Positions 1-5,495 of a stretch of DNA of 8,605 nt are shown here, in pieces. Numbering within the stretch: the first letter of the stretch is position 1; the number at the start of each line of letters is the position of its first letter. Made by a program: the position numbers and the translations under genes. The notes under the pieces were generated by a model, which saw nothing but the letters and a program-made list of their open reading frames with translations, made no database searches and was not told the DNA's origin. Source of the stretch: Comamonadaceae bacterium (lineage in GTDB: Bacteria > Pseudomonadota > Gammaproteobacteria > Burkholderiales > Burkholderiaceae_C); the NCBI GenBank assembly GCA_947455585.1, contig CANGOY010000070.1, forward strand, positions 1 through 8,605, read 5' to 3'.

Positions 1-779
1 AGCACATACAACACGCTGGCAAACACACGCTTGAGTTTCTTCACGGGCAACATGTGCGCCGCCTTCGCACCCAAAGGCGCAGTGAACACGCTGCATGCGG
101 CAATTACCACTAGGGCAGGTACCCAAATAAATCCAAAGGCATCTGCAGGCAAACCTTCTACAGACATGCCGCTGATGACATAGCCCACCACGTTGGCCAC
201 GGCAATGGGAAAGCCCAACGCTGCGCTGGTGGCTACTGCGTTGTGAATGGCCACGTTGCACCAAGTCATAAAAGGCACGCTGATAAAACCGCCGCCTGCA
301 CCGACCAAACCAGAGATAAAACCAATCACACCACCGGCGCCCATGAGACCAGCGGTTGCTGGCACTTGGCGCGTAGGTGCGGGCTTCTTGTCCAAGAACA
401 TCTGCGTGGCTGAGAAGCCCACAAACAAACCAAAAAAGATAGCCAAGTAAGTGCCCTTGAGAAGTGCAAAAACTCCTAAGCTGCCAATCATGCTGCCCAG
501 CACAATGCCTGGTGCCAAGCCTTTGACCAAGTCCCAACGCACAGCGCCACGCTTGTGGTGCGCGCGCACGCTAGAGACTGACGTGAAGATGATGGTGGCC
601 ATGGAGGTGGCAATCGCCATCTTGACGGCCAAGTCTGCATCGACACCGCGGTGCGACAGCATGAAGGTGATGAATGGCACCATGACCATGCCGCCCCCAA
701 TGCCGAGGAGCCCCGCTAAAAAGCCCGTGCAAATGCCAAGTGCGGCGAGTTCAAAAATCAGTTGGGGTTGGAGGTCCAT
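1..779 (-). CDS. TSUP (TauE/SafE) family membrane transporter, 3' end cut by window edge
   Basis: Reading the minus strand from the ATG at 779-777 gives about 259 residues with no stop before the window edge. The protein begins MDLQPQLIFELAALGICTGF and has the two-halved build of the TSUP family: an N-terminal glycine-rich motif (GLLGIGGGMVMVPF) followed by helices, and a second copy of the motif in the middle (GLVGAGGGFISVPF). It closes with the typical AKAAHMLPVKKLKRVFA end, so only a few C-terminal residues are probably missing. Family members are inner-membrane carriers or exporters of sulfite, sulfoacetate, taurine-derived or other organic anions; nothing here reveals the substrate. No strong ribosome-binding site precedes the ATG (AAGG lies about 11 bases upstream). 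The gene starts 30 bases after the 6S RNA 3' end on the same strand, so read-through from the zapA/ssrS promoters is possible. The family call is firm, the substrate unknown. Confidence 0.9.
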   Translation of the reverse strand, partial: MDLQPQLIFELAALGICTGFLAGLLGIGGGMVMVPFITFMLSHRGVDADLAVKMAIATSMATIIFTSVSSVRAHHKRGAVRWDLVKGLAPGIVLGSMIGSLGVFALLKGTYLAIFFGLFVGFSATQMFLDKKPAPTRQVPATAGLMGAGGVIGFISGLVGAGGGFISVPFMTWCNVAIHNAVATSAALGFPIAVANVVGYVISGMSVEGLPADAFGFIWVPALVVIAACSVFTAPLGAKAAHMLPVKKLKRVFASVLYV

Positions 780-809
780 GAGAGCGCAGGCCTTGAAAGA
801 ATAAAAGGT

Positions 810-981
810 GTCTGCAAGGCTCCCTAGGACCGTCATCCTGAACCGGGGGTTCAGGTGGGCGAGGTCAGGTCAACGTTGGGTTCATCTGACGCGAGACGAT
901 CACGCTCATCAACCGATGTTCCAAGCCCGAGCTCTATGAGCATTGGTTCAAGGAAATATAAAGCCCTAAGGACTTGCAGAC
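810..981 (-). ncRNA. ssrS: 6S RNA, regulator of sigma-70 RNA polymerase
   Basis: The minus strand between zapA and the TSUP gene folds like 6S RNA. The ends form a long terminal stem: GTCTGCAAG at 981-973 pairs perfectly with CTTGCAGAC at 818-810, and the pairing continues through TCCTTAGG against CCTAGGGA with one G-U. Inside are an open 5' bubble strand, an upper arm with GCTCAT paired to ATGAGC, and a perfect 8-bp hairpin (837-855, CCTGAACC/GGTTCAGG with a 3-base loop) where E. coli 6S has its CCUUGAACC-type hairpin. Length is about 172 nt, close to known 6S RNAs. Location directly downstream of zapA and in the same direction matches the classic zapA-ssrS arrangement. 6S RNA mimics an open promoter, binds housekeeping holoenzyme in stationary phase, and serves as a template for short product RNAs. 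The 5' end fits a -10 element just upstream. Exact ends are uncertain by a few bases. Confidence 0.92.
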
Positions 982-987
982 GCTCAG

Positions 988-993
988 ATTGTA
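988..993 (-). promoter_or_regulatory. -10 element of the ssrS promoter
   Basis: On the minus strand TACAAT (993-988) matches the sigma-70 -10 consensus TATAAT in five of six positions and lies 6 bases before the predicted 6S RNA 5' end at about 981. A convincing -35 is not seen; the expected place falls inside the 3' end of zapA (about 1010-1016). The promoter would let 6S RNA be made independently of zapA. Confidence 0.55.
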
Positions 994-1000
994 GGCGGGC

Positions 1001-1312
1001 TTAGATGAGCTGGTTGTCGCGTGCGAGCACTGCATCCATGCGCTGCAGCAAATTGTGCAGGTCGGTGCTAGCGCTAGCGGCGCTGCTGTCGCCACTGGCT
1101 TGCGCAGCGGCCGGGCGGTCGGTTAAGTCAAATGCCAAGTTGAGAGCGGCCAGCACAGCAATGCGGTCGCGCGCTTTGATTTTTCCGGCATCGCGAATCT
1201 TGCACATGGCCTCGTCAACTTTGCCCACAGCTTCGCCCAAACGCGTTTCGCCACCTTCGGGGCAACCCAGCACATAGCCTTGGCCCATGATTTGAACTTC
1301 GATTTGTTTCAC
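1001..1312 (-). CDS. zapA: Cell division protein ZapA
   Basis: A 103-residue protein of the ZapA family, which binds and bundles FtsZ filaments at the division ring in the cytoplasm. The N-terminal domain (about residues 3-65) has the family pattern: a beta hairpin with the VQIMGQGYVLGCPEG stretch, then a helix (LGEAVGKVDEAMCKIRDAG) and the KARDRIAVLAALNLA helix. A short Ala/Ser-rich linker (about 68-83) and a C-terminal dimerisation helix (about 85-103) follow; the Ala/Ser linker is the least conserved part. Translation starts at GTG (1312-1310), supported by an AAAGGA ribosome-binding site at 1324-1319. The start overlaps the stop of the upstream coiled-coil gene (GTGA, 1312-1309), indicating translational coupling. 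ssrS follows about 20 bases after the stop. Confidence 0.95.
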   Translation of the reverse strand: MKQIEVQIMGQGYVLGCPEGGETRLGEAVGKVDEAMCKIRDAGKIKARDRIAVLAALNLAFDLTDRPAAAQASGDSSAASASTDLHNLLQRMDAVLARDNQLI

Positions 1313-1536
1313 GCGTTGTCCTTTGTCGTGGCCTCTGCGCCTTGGGGCAGGCGGTCAATCAATGCGTCAATCCGGTGGCGCGCGGCTCCCAGGCGGGACT
1401 TGAGCAAGTCGCGCTCATGCGTAAGTTCTTGCACTTGGGTAGCCAGCAAGGCATTGGTGCGTTGCAGTTCTTCGTGACGCAGAAGCAAGTGTTCGACGCG
1501 CTGGGCAATTTGATCGATCAGGGGTGTTTGTGACAT
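1309..1536 (-). CDS. Small coiled-coil protein, ZapB/TIGR02449-like, upstream of zapA
   Basis: A 75-residue cytoplasmic protein that is almost entirely one coiled coil. Hydrophobic residues (mostly Leu and Ile) recur at heptad spacing from about residue 6 (LIDQIAQRVEHLLLRHEELQ) through residue 63, with an acidic/polar tail. Small coiled-coil proteins of this type are commonly encoded directly before zapA in beta- and gammaproteobacteria and are often annotated as ZapB-like or TIGR02449 family. ZapB of E. coli binds ZapA and forms a layer inside the Z ring, so a division role is a reasonable inference from position and shape, but coiled coils align poorly and no specific motif proves it. The ATG at 1536-1534 has only a closely spaced GAGG before it. 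The stop overlaps the GTG start of zapA by 4 bases. Confidence 0.82.
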   Translation of the reverse strand: MSQTPLIDQIAQRVEHLLLRHEELQRTNALLATQVQELTHERDLLKSRLGAARHRIDALIDRLPQGAEATTKDNA

Positions 1537-1585
1537 GGCCTCAGCATTTTAAGGTGGCTGCAAGGTTAGTCGTTAAAATTATCAA
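1537..1585. promoter_or_regulatory. Divergent promoter region between the zapA operon and the cobalamin operon
   Basis: Only about 50 bases separate the start of the coiled-coil gene from the riboswitch, so both promoters must lie here or overlap the genes. Two candidate -10 hexamers are visible, both TAAAAT: 1574-1579 on the plus strand, which would start the riboswitch RNA near 1586, exactly where the P1 stem begins, and 1551-1546 on the minus strand, facing the coiled-coil gene. They form an inverted repeat (ATTTTAA/TTAAAAT) about 20 bases apart, so their -35 regions overlap. Neither has a recognisable TTGACA-like -35 box. Confidence 0.4.
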
Positions 1586-1802
1586 TGTTGGTGCTCGAGG
1601 TGTGGTTCACATGCCTCAGTTCAACGGGAAGCAGGAGGGTTGCGTCGACTTGCGCGACAACACCTAACCTGCGCTGCCCCCGCAACGGTCAAGCGGACGA
1701 GCCCTTTGGCTCCGCTTCTGTCACACAAGCCACTGAGCGCCTTGAACAAGCGCATGGGAAGGCGACAGAGGTAGTCTCCGCCAGCCCGGATACCGGCCAA
1801 CA
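1586..1802 (+). promoter_or_regulatory. Cobalamin (B12) riboswitch aptamer
   Basis: The sequence carries the conserved core blocks of cobalamin riboswitches in the right order: GGTGCTCGAGGTG (1590-1602), CAACGGGAA (1622-1630), CCCCGCAACGG (1677-1687), GCCACTG (1729-1735) and the B12 box AGCCCGGATACCGGCC (1783-1798). The P1 stem closes it: TGTTGG at 1586-1591 with CCAACA at 1797-1802. A hairpin with a CCCTTTGG-containing loop near 1693-1716 is in the position of P5/L5. In this family, binding of adenosylcobalamin (or other cobalamins in some subclasses) shuts down expression of the genes downstream, which here are B12 uptake genes. The gene order riboswitch-btuB is the standard one for gram-negative bacteria. 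The ligand preference cannot be read with certainty from sequence alone. Confidence 0.96.
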
Positions 1803-1889
1803 AGGTGGCGGTGCGCCTAAAACGTGCCGCTAAATCGCTCAAGCACTGTCGGGGAAGGCGGTGAGAGCACAAAAGTTGGTATTTAAATC
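1803..1889 (+). promoter_or_regulatory. Riboswitch expression platform, probably translational
   Basis: Two hairpins follow the aptamer. The first (1808-1830) pairs GCGGTGCG with CGTGCCGC (8 bp, two G-U) around a CCTAAAA loop; it sits 6 bases after P1, where P13/L13 is found in class I cobalamin riboswitches. The second (1844-1863) pairs CACTGTC with GGCGGTG (7 bp, two G-U) around a GGGGAA loop. Neither is followed by a run of T, so intrinsic termination is unlikely and control by access to a ribosome-binding site, or by Rho, is the better reading. Odd point: the G-rich ribosome-binding-like sequence is 30-40 bases before the btuB ATG, too far to serve it directly, but well placed for the short ORF at 1861. 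Confidence 0.6.
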
Positions 1890-1893
1890 ATGA
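1861..1893 (+). CDS. Possible 10-codon leader ORF coupled to btuB
   Basis: A GTG at 1861-1863 opens a frame encoding MRAQKLVFKS that stops at TGA 1891-1893. The stop overlaps the btuB ATG (1890-1892) as ATGA, the same junction used by btuF/btuC and btuC/btuD in this operon. A G-rich stretch, GGGGAAGG (1851-1858), lies just upstream; its GGGG part is 6 bases from the GTG. Both the G-rich loop and the GTG are inside the hairpin 1844-1863, with GTG paired to CAC at 1844-1846, so folding would hide the start. An in-frame stop at 1831-1833 means the frame cannot begin much earlier. The peptide resembles nothing known to me and the reading is inference; a chance short frame is the alternative. Confidence 0.35.
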   Translation: MRAQKLVFKS

Positions 1894-3794
1894 AGAAATC
1901 TATCCGTATTCGTGCGCGTGCACTCGCGCGTTTTTCTGCGCCTGCGCTTTCTGTTTTGTCTTTGGCAGTTGCCGCTAGCGTTCAAGCGCAGGGCATTGAA
2001 GTCAATCCTGTGGTGGTTTCTGCTTCGCGCATGGAGCAACCTTTATCGCAGGTGCTGTCATCTGTGTCGGTGATCACGCGTGCGGACATTGACAAGTCGC
2101 AAGCCGCTACTTTGGCTGACTTGTTGCAAGGTGAAGCAGGCTTTGAATTTGGACGAAATGGCGGGCCTGGGACGACCACTTCGTTTTTCTTGCGAGGCCA
2201 AGACAGTATCAATACCGTAGTGTTGATTGATGGAGTTAGGGCTCAAGTTGATCAGATCGGTGCAATTCAAATGACCGATTTTCCTTTACATCAGATTGAA
2301 AGGGTTGAAGTCCTCAAAGGTAACGTGAGCGCTCTTTACGGGAATGGTGCGATTGGAGGTGTGATTAACATCATCACTCGCGAAAACAAAGGAGTGCCTA
2401 AGGCTTACGGCAGTGCATCACTGGGCTCCTACAACACCCAGAAAGCCTCCGTGGGCTATGGTGGAACAGTCGAAGATGTGAACTTCGATTTGAATATGGG
2501 GCAAGACAAGTCAGCAGGTTTTTCTGCTGTGAATACGAACCAAAAAACTCTAGCAAACCCAGATACTGATGGTTACAAGAACCAATACGCAGGAGCTAAA
2601 TTTGAAAAGCGAATTTCCACTGATACGAAAATTGGTGTTCGTTTGAATTACAACTCGTCAAACGTGGACTATGACAATGGCAACTCATTTTCAAACGCGC
2701 CAACAGATGTTCACAAGTTCAAAAGAACAACCGAATCAGTTTCAGGTTATGTTCGCCAAATGGTCAATTCGGATTGGGTCAGTAATTTGAATTTGGCGTA
2801 CTCTGAGTACAAATACGATGACACTCTGAACGGTGCACCTTGGCCAAGCAGCACATGGACTAATAGCTATTTTCGAGGACGTCAGAATGCCTTGTCGTGG
2901 AATAACACGTATCAATTGCAGGCACAAACCAAAACGGTGTTTGGTGCAGATTTAAACGAAGATGCGTTTGATGCAACAGGCTTAAACAGTGCTGTTGCTT
3001 ATGCGCTCAATCGTCGAAGTCAAGGCTATTTTGCTGGCGCAACACATCAGATTGACAAGTTGAGTATCCAAGCCAACGCTCGACACGATGAGTTCCACCA
3101 GCAAAAAGAAAATAGCTCAGCAGGAGGGAATTACACAGCGAACACAGGCTTGCTTGGTTTTAGTTATCAGCTTGACTCATTTTGGCGCTTGACCGGAACG
3201 GTGTCCTCAGGTTTTAGTGCGCCAACGGTGTATGCGGTGAATTCAAACGCGAATATCAAACCAGAACATCACCATAGCCAAGAGGTTGGCACAACATATG
3301 AAGCGGATGATGTGTTGATGCGTGTTATCTATTTCCAAAGCCAAGCGAAAGACGCAATCATTTATAACAATGCTTATCAGTACGTCAACAGCGATATTGA
3401 TACCAAGGGTTGGGAGCTGACTGCGCGAGCCAAAGTTCAAGGGTACTCAATCAAGTCTTCTGTGACACTGCAAGACCCGAGAGATGTTGGACAAAATCTC
3501 TCTCAAGCCAGACGTGCGAAAGAGTATGGATCTTTGGATGTTTCGAAAATGCTCTCAGGGTATGAGTTCGGCTCTAGACTTTACGCGGCAGGTTCTCGTC
3601 GAGACAGTAACTTCACAAGTACGGTACTTTCTGGTTATTCCACCTTGGCCTTCTACATCGGAAGAAAAATCGACAACGAATGGACCGCACGCGTGAAGCT
3701 GGAAAATGCGTTTGATCGTCAATATCAATTGGCTTATGGTTACAACACCCCAGGCCGCGGCATCTACGCCACCTTGCAATACCAACCCAAGTAA
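1890..3794 (+). CDS. btuB: TonB-dependent outer-membrane cobalamin receptor BtuB
   Basis: A 634-residue TonB-dependent receptor that takes up vitamin B12 across the outer membrane with energy from TonB-ExbBD. Residues 1 to about 33 are a signal peptide (basic MKKSIRIRARALAR, hydrophobic core, cleavage near VQA). A TonB-box-like stretch EVNPVVVSAS (37-46) follows, as in BtuB proteins. The plug domain spans about 47-164, with FFLRGQDS, VVLIDGVR, IERVEVLKGNVSALYGNGAIGGVINIITR-type signatures in order. The rest is the 22-strand barrel, ending GRGIYATLQYQPK. Length is close to the 614 residues of E. coli BtuB. The B12 riboswitch immediately upstream and the btuFCD genes downstream identify B12 rather than iron as substrate. 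No clear ribosome-binding site precedes the ATG (the 20 bases before it are A/T-rich), but the signal peptide fixes this start. The barrel-coding part has strikingly lower GC than the ends. The final residues lack the usual terminal aromatic. Confidence 0.95.
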   Translation: MKKSIRIRARALARFSAPALSVLSLAVAASVQAQGIEVNPVVVSASRMEQPLSQVLSSVSVITRADIDKSQAATLADLLQGEAGFEFGRNGGPGTTTSFFLRGQDSINTVVLIDGVRAQVDQIGAIQMTDFPLHQIERVEVLKGNVSALYGNGAIGGVINIITRENKGVPKAYGSASLGSYNTQKASVGYGGTVEDVNFDLNMGQDKSAGFSAVNTNQKTLANPDTDGYKNQYAGAKFEKRISTDTKIGVRLNYNSSNVDYDNGNSFSNAPTDVHKFKRTTESVSGYVRQMVNSDWVSNLNLAYSEYKYDDTLNGAPWPSSTWTNSYFRGRQNALSWNNTYQLQAQTKTVFGADLNEDAFDATGLNSAVAYALNRRSQGYFAGATHQIDKLSIQANARHDEFHQQKENSSAGGNYTANTGLLGFSYQLDSFWRLTGTVSSGFSAPTVYAVNSNANIKPEHHHSQEVGTTYEADDVLMRVIYFQSQAKDAIIYNNAYQYVNSDIDTKGWELTARAKVQGYSIKSSVTLQDPRDVGQNLSQARRAKEYGSLDVSKMLSGYEFGSRLYAAGSRRDSNFTSTVLSGYSTLAFYIGRKIDNEWTARVKLENAFDRQYQLAYGYNTPGRGIYATLQYQPK

Positions 3795-3799
3795 CTTAA

Positions 3800-4603
3800 A
3801 TGCTTGATCTATTCCCCCAACGCATCGTCTGCCTCACCGAGGAAACGACCGAGTGGCTGTACACGCTGGGGGAAGATGCGCGCATTGTGGGTATCTCGGG
3901 TTACACCGTGCGTCCACGTCGTGCGCGGGACGAAAAGCCCAAAGTTAGCGCGTTCTTGAGCGCCAAGATTGACAAGATCTTGGCGCTCAAACCTGATTGC
4001 GTGTTTGGGTTTTCTGATTTGCAGGCCGACATTGCGGCTTTGCTTATTCGTGCAGGTGTGCAGGTGACGGTGTTTAACCAACGCAGTGTGGATGAGATTT
4101 TTTCGATGCTCTACCAAGTCGCTGCGATGGTGGGTCAAGCCGATCAGGGCTTGCAGCGTTTGCAGCAGATGCGTGCGCAGTTAGACGCCATTCAACAAAA
4201 AGCTGCCACTTTCAAACGTCGACCCAGGGTGTATTTTGAAGAGTGGGACGAGCCCCACATCAGCTGCATCCGTTGGGTGTCGGAGCTAATAGATATTGCA
4301 GGTGGCGACGATTGTTTTCCTGAGCTGGCGCAAATGCCCATGGGCAAAGACCGCATCATTGCCGGCGGCCAAACCATCGTGGAGCGTGCGCCCGACATCA
4401 TCATTGGTTCGCTGTGTGGCAAGAAATTTCGTCCTGAAAAAGCTGCTACACGTGAAGGCTGGCAAGACGTGCCAGCGGTTCGCAATCACCAAATTTTTGA
4501 AATCAAATCTGCCGATATCTTGCAGCCAGGCCCTGCTGCGTTGACCGATGGTGTGGCGCAGTTGCACCGCATCATTCAGCAGTGGGAGGTGGCGCATGCA
4601 TAG
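3800..4603 (+). CDS. BtuF-like cobalamin-binding protein lacking a signal peptide
   Basis: A 267-residue protein of the periplasmic binding protein type 2 fold (COG0614, the BtuF/FhuD class). It starts directly with the first core strand (PQRIVCLTEETTEWLYTLGE, residues 6-25), shows KPDCVFGF (64-71), a long linking helix around 97-135, and a second lobe with YFEEWDEPHISC (145-156), ELIDIAGGDD (162-171), RAPDIIIGSLCGKKF and the closing GPAALTDGVAQL helix. There is no signal peptide and no room for one: the ATG is 5 bases after the btuB stop, with no in-frame upstream start. Five cysteines (11, 67, 156, 172, 206) also suit the cytoplasm. Proteins of this sort recur beside B12 genes in other bacteria and are usually annotated cobalamin-binding protein; the role (cytoplasmic corrinoid carrier, sensor or a moonlighting enzyme) is not established to my knowledge. 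No ribosome-binding site is evident, so translation probably depends on ribosomes leaving btuB. Confidence 0.88.
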   Translation: MLDLFPQRIVCLTEETTEWLYTLGEDARIVGISGYTVRPRRARDEKPKVSAFLSAKIDKILALKPDCVFGFSDLQADIAALLIRAGVQVTVFNQRSVDEIFSMLYQVAAMVGQADQGLQRLQQMRAQLDAIQQKAATFKRRPRVYFEEWDEPHISCIRWVSELIDIAGGDDCFPELAQMPMGKDRIIAGGQTIVERAPDIIIGSLCGKKFRPEKAATREGWQDVPAVRNHQIFEIKSADILQPGPAALTDGVAQLHRIIQQWEVAHA

Positions 4604-5495
4604 TTGCATCAGTGCAATCCGCAGGTTTGCGCTGGTCGCGCTCTTGTGGGGAAGCGCCATCGCTCAAGCCGTGGTGCTTCGCGATGACCGACAAGTCGAG
4701 GTGAACATTACCAAGCCTCCACAACGCATCGTCAGCCTATTGCCATCACTCACCGAGACGGTGTGTGCATTGGGGCAGTGTCAAAAGTTGGTGGGCGTGG
4801 ACCGTTATTCCAATTGGCCCGAGAGCATTGCCAAGTTGCCACGCATGGGTGGCGGCATCGATCCCAACATTGAAAGCGTGGTGGCAGCTAAGCCAGACTT
4901 GGTGTTGATGGCCACTTCGGCTCGTGGTGCTGAGCGCTTTACTGCGTTAGGCATCACCGTGCTGTCACTAGAGCCGCGTTCGCATGCCGATGTGCAGCGT
5001 GTCATGCGCATCGTGGCGCAGGCGTTGGATGTACCTGTGGTTGAGAGTGACCGCGTGTGGCGCCATATCGATGCTGCAGTGAATGCCGCCGCGCAATCGA
5101 TTCCTGCTCAGGCCAAAGGTCAGCGTGTGTACTTTGAAGTCAGCCGTGCGCCGTATGGTGCCAGCGAGTCGTCGTTCATCGGCGAAACATTGCAGCGCTT
5201 AGGTGCACGCAACATCTTGCCCGCGTCGCTCGGTCCTTTCCCCAAAATCAATCCGGAGTTTGTGGTGCGTGCGCAGCCCGACCTCATCATGGTAGGTGAC
5301 AGCAACTTTGCTGATATGACTACACGTCCTGGCTGGCAAAACATGCGTGCCATGCGCACACAGCGTGTGTGTCATTTCAAGTCAGAAGAGTCCGATGTCT
5401 TGGTGCGTGCGGGTCCGCGCATGGCTGAAGCTGCGCGCTTGATGGCCAAGTGTTTGACTGACAAAACCAATGACAAGCCGAAAGGACAGCCATGA
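4596..5495 (+). CDS. btuF: Periplasmic cobalamin-binding protein BtuF
   Basis: A 299-residue periplasmic binding protein that delivers B12 to BtuCD. The ATG at 4596 is preferred over an in-frame ATG at 4548 because GGGAGG (4584-4589) lies 6 bases before it and because it puts a signal peptide at the N-terminus: MHSCISAIRRFALVALLWGS with cleavage near AQA (residues 23-25). Core features are QRIVSLLPSLTETVCALG (43-60), GVDRYSNWP (67-75), KPDLVLMATSARGAERFTALG (99-119), YFEVSRAPYGASESSFIGET and the closing RAGPR (271-275) helix. Glu113 aligns with E. coli BtuF Glu72, which docks on BtuC; the partner Glu202 position appears to be Val270 here. The start overlaps the upstream BtuF-like gene by 8 bases, and the stop overlaps btuC (ATGA, 5492-5495). 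Between them the two adjacent binding-protein genes look like an old duplication in which one copy lost, or never had, export. Confidence 0.94.
   Translation: MHSCISAIRRFALVALLWGSAIAQAVVLRDDRQVEVNITKPPQRIVSLLPSLTETVCALGQCQKLVGVDRYSNWPESIAKLPRMGGGIDPNIESVVAAKPDLVLMATSARGAERFTALGITVLSLEPRSHADVQRVMRIVAQALDVPVVESDRVWRHIDAAVNAAAQSIPAQAKGQRVYFEVSRAPYGASESSFIGETLQRLGARNILPASLGPFPKINPEFVVRAQPDLIMVGDSNFADMTTRPGWQNMRAMRTQRVCHFKSEESDVLVRAGPRMAEAARLMAKCLTDKTNDKPKGQP

Noticed and set aside
247..804. Two plus-strand frames in the first 800 bases
   Set aside because: Their Pro/Ala/Met/Lys-rich translations are antisense shadows of the TSUP gene on the minus strand, which has clear family motifs.
798..810. 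T-rich stretch after the 6S RNA on the minus strand as an intrinsic terminator
   Set aside because: The T run (CCTTTTATTC) is short and interrupted, and the stem before it is the 6S terminal stem itself; 6S RNAs are usually trimmed at the 3' end, so I do not call a terminator.
1585..1833. Open frame of 82 codons on the plus strand across the riboswitch
   Set aside because: It coincides with the conserved aptamer blocks and B12 box, which explain the sequence; the translation looks like no protein and has no ribosome-binding site.
1875..1880. GTTGGT just before btuB repeats the 5' strand of riboswitch P1 (1587-1592)
   Set aside because: It could compete for CCAAC at 1797-1801, but that would hide the btuB start when B12 is absent, opposite to the expected logic; a six-base match is easily chance.
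4548..4595. Upstream ATG giving a longer BtuF
   Set aside because: The extra 16 residues sit inside the preceding gene and would bury the signal peptide; the ATG at 4596 has a near-perfect ribosome-binding site.
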